Shown one piece after another: positions 14,820 to 24,332 of a stretch of DNA of 64,000 nucleotides. The DNA is from VXPQ01 sp964608315 (GTDB taxonomy: Bacteria > Bacteroidota > Rhodothermia > Rhodothermales > VXPQ01). The stretch's first letter is position 1. The number at the start of each line of letters is the position of its first letter. The DNA lies in assembly GCA_964608315.1 (NCBI GenBank), contig CAZSNF010000015.1:19554-83553 (forward strand), written 5' to 3'. The notes beneath the pieces were generated by a model that saw only the letters and a program-made list of their open reading frames with translations, had not been told where the DNA came from and did no database searches. Both the position numbers and the translations under genes were made by a program.

Positions 14820-17054
14820 GAACCGATACACGCCGTGAATTCCATCTATGCGCTTGAGCCGCTCGATAACGCGCCGAAGATGCGACAAATCCGTCACCGA
14901 GCATACGATCGCGCCTTCGAATACGCCATCTTCGGAATCCACGGTGATAGAGCGAATATTCGTTTTCAGGTTTTTGGAAATCACGGTCGTGATGTCGCTG
15001 ACGATACCCACGCGATCCTCTCCCATCACCCGCAAACCGGATAAAAAATGTACGTCTTTCTGCCTGCTCCATTCCACTGAAACGATGCGGTCCGGGTGGT
15101 TCACAAGCAGGCCGGGCGCGTTCCGGCAATTCACGCGGTGAATCTTTATGCCTTCGCTGCGGCTTACGTATCCGAACACATCGTCTCCGGGAATCGGATT
15201 ACAGCAAGGCGCATACCGCGTAACGATATCCGTATGCAATTCCCCATCGATTTCAAGCGCCGGACGAGCGGTTATCTGGGCCGAATCCCGAAAATCCTCG
15301 TAGCGCAGCCGAAGTCCTTCCTGTTCGGCGGATTCGCCTTCCTCTTCCTTGCGCCCGCGCGACTCGCCCCGAACGAATTTCACGAAATCCTTCGCGTCGA
15401 AAAGTCCCGTCCCGATCTCGTAAAACATTTGCTGGGCGTTCGGAAACTTGAGTCGGTTGGCCACCCGGCGCAGTTTCTGCTCATTGACCTGCAAGCCTGC
15501 CCTGTCGAGTTTTTTCCTGAGCGTTTCCCGACCCAGGTCGATGCTCCGGCGACGCTTCTCGTTGATAGAATGCCGTATCCTGCTGCGCGCCTTGTGCGTA
15601 ACGACGAACTTCATCCAGTCGGGGTTCGGCGCTTGCTTCTTCGACGTAATGATCTCCACCTGATCGCCGCTCTGCAGTTTGTACGAAAGCGGCGCCATCC
15701 TGCCATTCACTTTCGCCCCGATGCAGTGCATGCCTATTTCCGTATGCACCTGAAAAGCGAAATCGACCGGGGTTGCATGGCGGGGCAACGTCATCAAGTC
15801 CCCCTGCGGAGTGAAAATATAGATTTCCTCGTCGTATAAATTGAGCCGAAACTCCTTGACGAATTCCGTGGCGTGCTCCGGGTTGGGATTTTCAAGAATA
15901 TCCCGCACCCAGTCCAGGAATTGCTCCATCCCCCGGTCCCGGTCGCTCACCGCCTCCTTGTATTTCCAGTGCGCCGCCACGCCGCGCTCGGCGATGGCGT
16001 GCATTTCTTCCGTTCGAATCTGCACTTCCACCCGCCGCCCCGCCGGACCGAGCACCGTCGTGTGCAAACTCTGGTATCCGTTGGATTTGGGCACCGAAAT
16101 AAAATCCCGAAAGCGTTCCGGCAACGGTTTGTACAAGTCCGTAATGATCGAATACACCCGCCAGCAATCTTCTTTGCCCTTCTTGCCCGCGCTTTTCAGC
16201 ACAATGCGAATGGCGAGCAAGTCGTATATCTCTTCGATCGGCTTATCCGTCCGCTTCATCTTCCGCCAGATCGAATAGATGTTCTTCGACCGGCCCGCCA
16301 TCTCGAAATCGAATCCATCGCCCTCGAGGCGCTCCCGCAACGGTTGGATAAAACGGCGCACATAGCCGTCCCGCTCGACTTTGGTCGCCTGCAAACTTCG
16401 CACGACGCCGCGGTATTCTTCCGGGTGGAGGATTTTCAGGGAAATATCTTCCAACTCCGCCTTGATCGCGTGCAGCCCGAAACGGTGGGCGAGCGGCGCA
16501 AAGAGGTCCAGGGTCTCGCTCGCAATCTTGAGTTGCTTCTGCTTGGGAAGCGACCCGATGGTCCGCAAATTGTGCAGCCGGTCCGCAAACTTGATAAGAA
16601 TGACGCGGATGTCCGTCGCCATGGACAGCATAAGCTTGCGGACATTCTCGGCCTGACCCAGTTCGCGGCTCCAGAAAACTCCCCGTATCTTGGTCAACCC
16701 ATCGACGATGTTCGAAACCGCGTCGCCGAATTCTTCCCGTATGAGGTTCAGGGAAAATTCCGTGTCCTCCACCGTGTCGTGCAACAGCGCCGAAACCACG
16801 CTGACATCGTCGAACCCGATATCCCTGGCCACGATCGTCGCCACTTCAATGGGGTGCGTAATGAACCTTTCCCCCGAGGCGCGCCGGTCGTTTCGATGGG
16901 CCCAATAGCCCAGCATGAAGGCGCGCCGGATCATATCCTCGTCCACCGACCGCAGGGATTGGCGACACGCAACGAGCAAGTCGTTGAGCCCGGACTCGAA
17001 TTCCGGTTCGACCTGCAAGTCGGTATTGCTCAGAATGGAAGAAGCGCGCAGCAT
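14811..17054 (-). CDS. rel: Bifunctional (p)ppGpp synthetase/hydrolase, RelA/SpoT (Rsh) family
   Basis: 747-residue stringent-response enzyme that makes and degrades ppGpp. N-terminal HD hydrolase domain: ITHPIEVA (His67), LLHDTVEDTE (His92-Asp93, Glu96-Asp97) and KFADRLHNLRT, so hydrolysis residues are kept. Synthetase domain ~230-400 with IYDLLAIRIVL and SVPKSNGYQSLHTTV. TGS domain ~405-470 (IYIFTPQGDLMTLPRHATPV), zinc-finger/helical region with YAPCCNPIPGDDVFGYV, and a C-terminal ACT domain ending GVYRFEE. The last codons and stop fall in element half F. The start lies 45 bases from an AT-rich divergent promoter region. Confidence 0.95.
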   Translation of the reverse strand: MLRASSILSNTDLQVEPEFESGLNDLLVACRQSLRSVDEDMIRRAFMLGYWAHRNDRRASGERFITHPIEVATIVARDIGFDDVSVVSALLHDTVEDTEFSLNLIREEFGDAVSNIVDGLTKIRGVFWSRELGQAENVRKLMLSMATDIRVILIKFADRLHNLRTIGSLPKQKQLKIASETLDLFAPLAHRFGLHAIKAELEDISLKILHPEEYRGVVRSLQATKVERDGYVRRFIQPLRERLEGDGFDFEMAGRSKNIYSIWRKMKRTDKPIEEIYDLLAIRIVLKSAGKKGKEDCWRVYSIITDLYKPLPERFRDFISVPKSNGYQSLHTTVLGPAGRRVEVQIRTEEMHAIAERGVAAHWKYKEAVSDRDRGMEQFLDWVRDILENPNPEHATEFVKEFRLNLYDEEIYIFTPQGDLMTLPRHATPVDFAFQVHTEIGMHCIGAKVNGRMAPLSYKLQSGDQVEIITSKKQAPNPDWMKFVVTHKARSRIRHSINEKRRRSIDLGRETLRKKLDRAGLQVNEQKLRRVANRLKFPNAQQMFYEIGTGLFDAKDFVKFVRGESRGRKEEEGESAEQEGLRLRYEDFRDSAQITARPALEIDGELHTDIVTRYAPCCNPIPGDDVFGYVSRSEGIKIHRVNCRNAPGLLVNHPDRIVSVEWSRQKDVHFLSGLRVMGEDRVGIVSDITTVISKNLKTNIRSITVDSEDGVFEGAIVCSVTDLSHLRRVIERLKRIDGIHGVYRFEE

Positions 17055-17187
17055 GACAGATGACAGAGGGTGACGAAGATCGGGTTCGGCGTTCGGTTCT
17101 TACGCTCGCCCTCCTTCGACAAGCGCAATGGAAATTGTTAATATTTTGTTAAATCGAATTTTCCGCGAACGGTTTCCCTCAGAAAAT

Positions 17188-17236
<49 letters not shown>

Positions 17237-17462
17237 CCGTGAATCTTTTGAAAAGAAAAAAAGTGTAAGTTATATCGTTTTTCTGCGAGATGTCTTGGAC
17301 GCAGGAAAAAAACAAGTGAGTAAGTACGATGGGTTGGCATAACGGGGAACTATCGTTCTCCTTGGTGCGAAAGGTGAAGTTTGTATGGATGTGCAGCAAG
17401 GAAGGCGATCATATATTCCCATCCGAACATAGGCGCGGCGCTCCGGATCGCCGGAAGCCAGG

Positions 17463-17482
17463 AGGGGGGACGGCCCCCCTTA
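17463..17482 (+). promoter_or_regulatory. GC-rich hairpin in the Calx-beta gene leader
   Basis: GGGGGG (17465-17470), loop ACGG, CCCCCC (17475-17480), extended by an A-T pair and a G.T pair. It precedes the preferred GTG start by ~40 bases. No T-run follows, so it is not a standard terminator; it might affect leader folding or translation. Confidence 0.45.
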
Positions 17483-17523
17483 CATATTCGCCGATTGACC
17501 GACCGGTGTCTTGGGCGAGAGGT

Positions 17524-20500
17524 GTGTCCGCTAAACTGTGTAAGCGGGGTTATTCAATAGGGACACGCCTGTCGCGACCTTTCCTCCAGCTGACCGTGCT
17601 GCTCCTGTTCGCCAGCGCGGCGCCGGCGCGCGGCCAGGACCAGAACGTCATCACCGTCGAACCCGGACCGGACGCGGTCGAGGGAGGCGGCGTCAGTTTC
17701 AACATCAAGCGCGCCTATGCTCACGCGTTGGGCGTCTCGGGCATCAAGTACTCCTGGTCGCAGGAGGGCTACTGGGTAGTCTGGGGAGGCTCGACGACCG
17801 GCATCAGCGGAGGCCTAAGCCAGCAGACTATCACCCTGACCGGCATCCCGGGCGACAACATCGACAAGCCGAACGGTTCGGTCACCCTGAAAGTGAATAC
17901 CGGCGCAGGCTATGTTGTGGGTTCGCCCTGGACCGCCACCGTCCCCGTGGCCGACGACGACCCGACGCCGGTAACTTTAAGTGCGGTCGCCGGCGATATC
18001 GAAGAGGGCGGATCGAAGACGCTGACCGTCTCGCTGGGACGGGCTCTCGTGGCGGGCGAGCAGCTCACCGTCGCCCTGACCTTCGGCGGACAGGCCAGTT
18101 TCGGCGCCGACTACTCGCTTTCGGCGCCGGACCCGGCGCCGGCAGGGGTCTCCTACACGAATCTTTCGAGCGACGACCTGACAGACGATCCGCCCAGCAT
18201 CGTCTTCACCGGCGGGGCCAACGCCGCGGCCGCGGCCACGCTGATCCTGGAAAGCTCGAGGGACCGCGTCATGGAATCGAGCGAGACCGTGAGCGTCGGC
18301 CTGGGCACGCTCACCGCGGGCGAGGGCCTCGGGGGCGGAGCGTCCGCCGTCGCGGGAGGCGCGAGCTTCTCGATCGACGACGCCACGAAGATCCTGGTCG
18401 GCATCGCGGCCGCGGCCGATCCGGTCACCGAGGGCACGAACGCCGCCTTCACCCTCACCGCCGATATCGCGCCGACCGCCGACGTGACGGTCGAAGTCGC
18501 GCTCACCCTGGTCGGCGGCAGCTACCTGAAGGACGAAGCGACATCGAAGAACGTGGTGATCAAGAAGGGCGCGACGACCGCCGGTTTCGCCCTGGAAACT
18601 GTCGGAGACACCGTCGACGAAGCCCCAGGCAGCGTGACGGCCGCCATCCAGAACGACCCCGCCTACATCGTGGGGCCGAACGACGCCGCGAGCGTGAACA
18701 TCCAGGACGACGATCCGACGTCCGTGACCCTGGAGGTCACGGACGCCGAAGCCATCGAGTTGACGACGCGGCAATCGGCCGCGATCCGGGTGAGGATCGG
18801 CCGCCGGCTGCGGTTCGACGAGAAACTCTCCGTTCCCCTTCTCTTCTCCGGCAGTACGCCGAGAGCAAACCTCACCCTGGAACTGGTTCGGTCAGCCAGC
18901 ACGGTGACCGCTCCTTCCTTCAACCCCACCACTGACATCCTGACGTTCAACCCCGGTTTCGGACGCAAGACAGGGGCCGCCGTCGCCGACATTCGCGTCA
19001 GCGTCACGCACCCCGACGGCAACGCCGTGGACGACACGATCATCGCGGATATTCCGAGGTCCTCCACGGGCACGCCCAGTCTCGGGGCGGCCAAACTGCA
19101 GGGCGGCGCCCTCGGCACCCGGAGCGGCGACGGAGAGATCGATGTCCTCGACCTTGAAGCCAGGCGCACGTTCCGGATATCCGGCGGAAGCGCGGTGGAC
19201 GAGGGCGGCACGGCCAGCTTCACCGTGCACGCGGACCGGAAGACGGCCCGGAGCACCATCGTTTTCGTCGACGTGACGCAGGAGGGCGACTTCGCCGCCG
19301 CGTCCTCCCTCGGAAGGAAGCAGGTCCGGGTGTTGCAACTCGCCACCAGCGGGACCCTGAACGTCCCGACGGTCGGGGACGACAAGAACGAGGCGCATGG
19401 CAAGATCGTAGCCACGATCAGCGCCAACAATGCCTACGTAGTCGCCGCCAAACCCGACGACAGCGCCGCCGTGACGGTCAACGACGACGACGATCCTCCC
19501 GCTACCCCGCCGGTCGCGAAATTCGCCGCGGCTTCAGCGACCGCGGCGGAGACGGCGGGATCGACGATGATCGACGTCGCGCTCTCGCCCGCGCCTACAG
19601 CGGAACTCACGCTGAAGTATACGCTGTCCGGCTCCGCCGCCCTGGGGACCGACTACGCGATCGCCGGCGCGAGCGACGGCGCCGGAACCCTGACGATCCC
19701 GAAGGACAGCACGGCTGCTTCGATCAAGGTCGCGATCACGGACGACGCGCTCGGCGAAGGAAACGAGACCGTCGTCCTGAGCCTCGCCGACGGAACGGGC
19801 TACGCTCTCGGAACGCCCGCCCGTTTCACCCTGACCATCGCCGACGACGAACCCGCGCTCGCCATTTCGGCCTCGGCGCCCGCCGTCTCCGAGGGAACGG
19901 CCGCGACCTTCGCGGTGACCGCGAACCAGGCCGTCGCGGCGGACGTCAAGGCGAGCGTGACCGTGGCCGCCGGCGGCGATTTCGTCGCGGCCGACGACCT
20001 CGGCGCGCAAACGGTCACCATTGCGAAGGGCAAGAAAACCGCCGCGCTGTCGATTCCGACCGCGGACGACGAGACGGACGAGCCGAACGGCTGGATCCGC
20101 GCGACCCTTGACGCCAACTCCGCCTACACGATCCCGAAGCCTCCGAACAACAGCGCGCAGGTCGCCGTCAACGACGACGACGATCCTCCCGTCGACACGC
20201 CGGTCGCGAAATTCGCCGCGGCTTCAGCGACCGCGGCGGAGACGGCGGGATCGACGATGATCGACGTCGCGCTCTCGCCCGCGCCTACAGCGGAACTCAC
20301 GCTGAAGTATACGCTGTCCGGCTCCGCCGCCCTGGGGACCGACTACGCGATCGCCGGCGCGAGCGACGGCGCCGGAACCCTGACGATCCCGAAGGACAGC
20401 ACGGCTGCTTCGATCAAGGTCGCGATCACGGACGACGCGCTCGGCGAAGGAAACGAGACCGTCGTCCTGAGCCTCGCCGACGGAACGGGCTACGCTCTCG

Positions 20501-21843
20501 GAACGCCCGCCCGTTTCACCCTGACCATCGCCGACGACGAACCCGCGCTCGCCATTTCGGCCTCGGCGCCCGCCGTCTCCGAGGGAACGGCCGCGACCTT
20601 CGCGGTGACCGCGAACCAGGCCGTCGCGGCGGACGTCAAGGCGAGCGTGACCGTGGCCGCCGGCGGCGATTTCGTCGCGGCCGACGACCTCGGCGCGCAA
20701 ACGGTCACCATTGCGAAGGGCAAGAAAACCGCCGCGCTGTCGATTCCGACCGCGGACGACGAGACGGACGAGCCGAACGGCTGGATCCGCGCGACCCTTG
20801 ACGCCAACTCCGCCTACACGATCCCGAAGCCTCCGAACAACAGCGCGCAGTGCACCGTCAACGACAACGACAACGCGCTGCCCGTCGTCAGCATCTCCGG
20901 CGGCGCGACGGTCACCGAGGGCGGCGAGGCGTCCTTTGACCTTACCGCTTCGCCGGCCCCGACCGAAAGCCTCGCGGTCGATGTAAGCATCGATCAAAAC
21001 GGCGACTTCGCCGCACAGGGGCAAACCGGGCAGAGAACGATCACCCTCGGCGTAAGCGGCACAGTCCGCTTCAACGTCGCCACGGCGGACGACAACGCCG
21101 AAGAAACAAACGGAACGATACGAGCAACCGTCCAGAACGGAACTGGTTACGTCGCGGCCGATCCGCCGGCCAACAGCGCCCTGGTCGCTGTCAACGACAA
21201 CGATACCGAGACAACCACGACCGAAGTAACGCTGTCGGCGACCCCCAACCCGGTGCAAGAAGGAGAGTACGTCACTATTACCGTTTCGTTCTCGCAGCCG
21301 CTCGACAACGACATAGCCATTCCGCTCATGTTCACGCCGGAAACGGCAGAGCCTGACGACTTCGTCATGCTCGCCTTGATCACGATCAGGGCAAACGAGA
21401 CGAGCGCGCAGGGCGCCATCGCGATATTGGAAGACGACGATCCGAACGACGAAACCTTCACCGTGAGTCTGGGAACGCTTCCTGAAAATCTCGTGGCCGG
21501 AACGCCTTCGTCGACCACCCTGCTCATTACGGATAAAACAAACGTTACATCGGTCGAACCGGTCGGAGAGGAAATCCCCGCGGCCTTCGCTTTGGAGCAA
21601 AACTATCCGAACCCATTCAATCCGTCCACAACCATCGAATTCGCGCTCGACAAGACGCAGCGCATCACGCTTTCGGCGTACGACATGCTTGGTCAAGAGG
21701 TGCGGGTACTGATGGACGGCGTACAACCGGCGGGCCGCTACCGCGTATCGTTCGACGGGAGCGGACTTGCGAGCGGTACGTATCTGTATATCCTCCGCAC
21801 CGAGGAGCAAGTGGCCGTCAAAACGATGGCGCTGCTCAAGTAG
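17524..21843 (+). CDS. Large multi-Calx-beta surface protein with T9SS sorting domain
   Basis: About 1439 residues from GTG 17524: N-region KLCKRGYSIGTRLSRPF, hydrophobic LQLTVLLLFASAAPARGQ, then roughly ten Calx-beta-like modules with acidic calcium-type motifs (VNDDDDPP, VNDNDN, IADDEP), and a C-terminal type A T9SS sorting domain from EEIPAAFALEQNYPNPFNP to VKTMALLK. It should be exported and anchored or released at the surface, as an adhesin or matrix protein (inference). Residues ~662-879 and ~892-1109 are exact duplicates. The frame is open to 17329, and ATG 17389 has a good AAGGTGA site, so the start is uncertain; I chose the one giving a normal signal peptide. Confidence 0.85.
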   Translation: MSAKLCKRGYSIGTRLSRPFLQLTVLLLFASAAPARGQDQNVITVEPGPDAVEGGGVSFNIKRAYAHALGVSGIKYSWSQEGYWVVWGGSTTGISGGLSQQTITLTGIPGDNIDKPNGSVTLKVNTGAGYVVGSPWTATVPVADDDPTPVTLSAVAGDIEEGGSKTLTVSLGRALVAGEQLTVALTFGGQASFGADYSLSAPDPAPAGVSYTNLSSDDLTDDPPSIVFTGGANAAAAATLILESSRDRVMESSETVSVGLGTLTAGEGLGGGASAVAGGASFSIDDATKILVGIAAAADPVTEGTNAAFTLTADIAPTADVTVEVALTLVGGSYLKDEATSKNVVIKKGATTAGFALETVGDTVDEAPGSVTAAIQNDPAYIVGPNDAASVNIQDDDPTSVTLEVTDAEAIELTTRQSAAIRVRIGRRLRFDEKLSVPLLFSGSTPRANLTLELVRSASTVTAPSFNPTTDILTFNPGFGRKTGAAVADIRVSVTHPDGNAVDDTIIADIPRSSTGTPSLGAAKLQGGALGTRSGDGEIDVLDLEARRTFRISGGSAVDEGGTASFTVHADRKTARSTIVFVDVTQEGDFAAASSLGRKQVRVLQLATSGTLNVPTVGDDKNEAHGKIVATISANNAYVVAAKPDDSAAVTVNDDDDPPATPPVAKFAAASATAAETAGSTMIDVALSPAPTAELTLKYTLSGSAALGTDYAIAGASDGAGTLTIPKDSTAASIKVAITDDALGEGNETVVLSLADGTGYALGTPARFTLTIADDEPALAISASAPAVSEGTAATFAVTANQAVAADVKASVTVAAGGDFVAADDLGAQTVTIAKGKKTAALSIPTADDETDEPNGWIRATLDANSAYTIPKPPNNSAQVAVNDDDDPPVDTPVAKFAAASATAAETAGSTMIDVALSPAPTAELTLKYTLSGSAALGTDYAIAGASDGAGTLTIPKDSTAASIKVAITDDALGEGNETVVLSLADGTGYALGTPARFTLTIADDEPALAISASAPAVSEGTAATFAVTANQAVAADVKASVTVAAGGDFVAADDLGAQTVTIAKGKKTAALSIPTADDETDEPNGWIRATLDANSAYTIPKPPNNSAQCTVNDNDNALPVVSISGGATVTEGGEASFDLTASPAPTESLAVDVSIDQNGDFAAQGQTGQRTITLGVSGTVRFNVATADDNAEETNGTIRATVQNGTGYVAADPPANSALVAVNDNDTETTTTEVTLSATPNPVQEGEYVTITVSFSQPLDNDIAIPLMFTPETAEPDDFVMLALITIRANETSAQGAIAILEDDDPNDETFTVSLGTLPENLVAGTPSSTTLLITDKTNVTSVEPVGEEIPAAFALEQNYPNPFNPSTTIEFALDKTQRITLSAYDMLGQEVRVLMDGVQPAGRYRVSFDGSGLASGTYLYILRTEEQVAVKTMALLK
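19509..20160 (+). repeat. Exact tandem duplication, unit 1
   Basis: 652 bases identical by eye to 20199-20850, period 690. Each unit encodes two Calx-beta modules (from VAKFAAASATAAETAG to KPPNNSAQ). Units differ only in the short linker between them and at the outer borders. Confidence 0.92.
20199..20850 (+). repeat. Exact tandem duplication, unit 2
   Basis: Second copy of the 652-base unit. After it the sequence changes from GTCGCCGTCAACGACGACGA (end of unit 1) to TGCACCGTCAACGACAACGA, marking the boundary. Confidence 0.92.
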
Positions 21844-21867
21844 CGATTCGGGATGTGGCGCGCATTC

Positions 21868-21885
21868 GAGCGAAACATTGGGCCC
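21868..21885. repeat. 18-base motif, second copy
   Basis: GAGCGAAACATTGGGCCC, one base different from 592-609. It lies between the Calx-beta gene stop and the rplQ stop. Purpose unknown. Confidence 0.45.
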
Positions 21886-21914
21886 GGGATACGCCTTCTC
21901 AAAGCCGCCGCATA

Positions 21915-22568
21915 TCAGGCGCTTGCCTTGTCGGCTTCAGACTCCGCTTCAGATGAGTCGGACGATGGATCGGCAGAGGCTTCCGGATCGGACGGCCTGG
22001 CCTCGCTATCGCTCGCCGCTTCAACCGAAACCGGCTCCTCCGCAAGCGCATCGGTCGCCTCTTCCTCATCCCCGGAAACATCCGCCGGCCTAACGGCCTC
22101 GCCCGCCTCCTGCTGTTTGTCCGGCCCCACCGATACGCCGCCGCTGCGCCGTCGCCCGCGCCGCGTACGCCTGCTTTTTTGAGGTCCGCCGCTCACCGCA
22201 GCGTCCGCCTCGTTGTAATCCACCAGTTCGACGACAGCCATAGGCGCAGCATCCCCTGCGCGGCGGCCAATTCGGACCACCCGCGTATATCCGCCCGGGC
22301 GGTCGCCGATTTTTTCAGCCACGTCGGTGAACAATGTCGTGACAGATTGCTTGTCCCGCAAACGCCGAAACGCCTGCCGCCGGTTATGCTGCGAATCCTC
22401 CCTGGCGCGGGTAAGAACAGGCTCGATAAACGTTCGCAGCGCCTTGGCCCGGGATACCGTGGTCGTAACGCGCTTGTGCGTAATCAAGGCATTGCCCAGC
22501 GCAATGAGCGTGGCCTTTCGATGGGATGCGTTGCGCCCCAGTTTATGTCGCTTTTTCTGGTGTCTCAT
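21915..22568 (-). CDS. rplQ: 50S ribosomal protein L17 with long acidic C-terminal extension
   Basis: Residues 1-~118 are normal L17: MRHQKKRHKLGRNASHRKAT, LITHKRVTTTVSRAKALR, then GGYTRVVRIGRRAGDAAPMA and VVELVDYNE. About 100 further residues follow: a basic patch KSRRTRRGRRRSGG and then an Ala/Glu/Ser/Asp-rich disordered tail ending EADKASA, which L17 does not usually have. It is the last gene of the supercluster, after rpoA. Core identity is firm; the tail's role is unknown. Confidence 0.95.
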   Translation of the reverse strand: MRHQKKRHKLGRNASHRKATLIALGNALITHKRVTTTVSRAKALRTFIEPVLTRAREDSQHNRRQAFRRLRDKQSVTTLFTDVAEKIGDRPGGYTRVVRIGRRAGDAAPMAVVELVDYNEADAAVSGGPQKSRRTRRGRRRSGGVSVGPDKQQEAGEAVRPADVSGDEEEATDALAEEPVSVEAASDSEARPSDPEASADPSSDSSEAESEADKASA

Positions 22569-22612
22569 AATACAGGCAGGTCATAACAGGCCATAATCAG
22601 GCGATACGCCGG

Positions 22613-23596
22613 TCAAGCCTTTTCCTCTTGCTTGGCCTCGATCATCCCGAAATGCAAACCCCGATCATTCAGCACATGAACGAGTTCCTGCAACGATTTG
22701 CGACCAAAATTCCGGAATTTCAACATCTCTGACTCCTCGCGGCGCACCAGATCGCCAATACTCGTGATATTGGCCGCTTTCAGGCAATTCTGCGCACGGA
22801 CCGACAGGTCCAGATCCTCCACGGACTGTACGAGCAATTCCCGAATGCGCTGCGTTTCCGTATCAATGACTTCCGGCTTTTCGACGGGAATCACGGGTAC
22901 GACATCCATCGCAATAAACAGGTTTACGTGGTTCCGCAAAACGGTCGCAGCCTGCATCAGGGCGTCCTCTGCGGAAATGGAACCGTCCGTATCGACGTCT
23001 ATCGCAAGGCGCTCATAGTCGATCTTCTGTCCGACGCGCGTCGGCTTGACCGAATATCTCACATTCCGGATGGGGGTGAAAATCGCATCCATGGCGATCA
23101 CGCCGATCGGATCGTCGGCGCGCTTGTTCTCGTCGGCAGGCACATACCCCCTGCCGCGCTCAATACGCAATTCAATGCTCAGGGAAACGCTGTCGTCAAG
23201 GGTAGCGATATGACGATCCGGATTTAGCACTTCGTAGTCGCTCGTGGCGGCGCCAATATCTCCAGCAGTAAACGCGCCCGGCCCCTTGACCAGGAGATGA
23301 ATGTTGCCTTCTTCCGTTTCTTCGGTTGCGCGAAAACGCACCTCCTTGAGATTCAGGATAATATCGGCGACGTCTTCGGTTACGCCCTCTATCGTCGAGA
23401 ACTCATGCTGTACGCCGTCAATGCGCACGCCGGTGATGGCGAAACCTCCAAGCGACGACAAAAGCACCCGCCGCAGCGCATTCCCGATCGTTACGCCGTA
23501 TCCGCGCTCAAGAGGCTGTAACGAAAATTTCCCGGAAAATTCCGATGCATTGTCAATCTGAATGCCCTCCGGCATGTGAATCGCATGATGGCTCAT
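22613..23596 (-). CDS. rpoA: DNA-directed RNA polymerase alpha subunit
   Basis: Scaffold subunit for RNA polymerase assembly; its C-terminal domain contacts promoter DNA and activators. 327 residues from ATG 23596 (MSHHAIHMPEGIQIDN). N-terminal dimerisation domain includes LERGYGVTIGNALRRVLLSS; the C-terminal domain (~from 255) includes VEDLDLSVRAQNCLKAANI, IGDLVRREESEMLKFRNFG and KSLQELVHVL. The frame extends upstream into rpsD territory, but the family start is clear. It lies between rpsD and rplQ as in most bacteria. Confidence 0.97.
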   Translation of the reverse strand: MSHHAIHMPEGIQIDNASEFSGKFSLQPLERGYGVTIGNALRRVLLSSLGGFAITGVRIDGVQHEFSTIEGVTEDVADIILNLKEVRFRATEETEEGNIHLLVKGPGAFTAGDIGAATSDYEVLNPDRHIATLDDSVSLSIELRIERGRGYVPADENKRADDPIGVIAMDAIFTPIRNVRYSVKPTRVGQKIDYERLAIDVDTDGSISAEDALMQAATVLRNHVNLFIAMDVVPVIPVEKPEVIDTETQRIRELLVQSVEDLDLSVRAQNCLKAANITSIGDLVRREESEMLKFRNFGRKSLQELVHVLNDRGLHFGMIEAKQEEKA

Positions 23597-23675
23597 GTTT
23601 CTCAATCGGTCAAAGTCTTGCGAAAGGGGAAGGGTGGACGCTGCAACAGGCCGGTTGGCCAGCATCGTCCAGCAA

Positions 23676-24278
23676 CTACTTCGAGTACAACTCGACGATA
23701 AGCTGCTCGCGAATATTTTCCGGAATGTCTTCCCGGGCAGGCATGTCCAGCATCTTGCCCCGGAGATTGCCGCGGTCCACGTCAAGCCAGGCGAACGTCC
23801 GGCGACTCTGCAAAGCCGATTCCACGATCGGCCGCAGAGAGCGGCTTCGCGGTCGAACCGCAACGATATCTCCCGGGCGCAACTGCGCCGAGGGAATATC
23901 GACAACCCGGTCGTTCACCATGATATGTCCGTGGTTCACCAATTGGCGGGCTTGCCGCCTCGTACGCGCAAAACCAAGGCGAAACACCGTATTGTCCAGC
24001 CTGGCTTCCAGAAATTTCAGCAGGTTTTCGCCCGTGACCCCTTTTTTGCGGGAAGCCTTCTCGAACAGGTTGCGGAACTGGCGTTCCTGAAGGCCATACG
24101 TATAGCGCGCTTTTTGTTTTTCCTTGAGCTGCACAGCGTACTCGCTATCCCTGGACCGACGATTCTGTCCGTGCTGGCCAGGCGGATACGCCTTGCGCTC
24201 AAGCGCCTTGCTCGGACCAAAAACAGGTTCCTTGAAGCGCCGGGCGATTTTCTGTTTGGGGCCTCTGTATCGAGCCAT
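23676..24278 (-). CDS. rpsD: 30S ribosomal protein S4
   Basis: Primary 16S-binding protein and a frequent autoregulator of the alpha operon. 200 residues beginning MARYRGPKQKIARRFKEPVF; the S4-type RNA-binding domain is visible at LDNTVFRLGFARTRRQARQL followed by VNHGHIMVNDRVVDIPS. It is the zinc-free form: the N-terminus has no CxxC pattern. It lies between rpsK and rpoA. Ends VELYSK. Confidence 0.97.
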   Translation of the reverse strand: MARYRGPKQKIARRFKEPVFGPSKALERKAYPPGQHGQNRRSRDSEYAVQLKEKQKARYTYGLQERQFRNLFEKASRKKGVTGENLLKFLEARLDNTVFRLGFARTRRQARQLVNHGHIMVNDRVVDIPSAQLRPGDIVAVRPRSRSLRPIVESALQSRRTFAWLDVDRGNLRGKMLDMPAREDIPENIREQLIVELYSK

Positions 24279-24332
24279 GTATCGCTATTGGGTATGCTGG
24301 CTTGCTGCTATCGTTCTGTTCGAACGGCGTCC

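Noticed and set aside
20224..21810. 528-residue open frame antisense to the Calx-beta gene
   Set aside because: Arg/Gly/Asp-rich shadow of a GC-rich coding strand with repeats; the sense strand has clear domains and a sorting signal.
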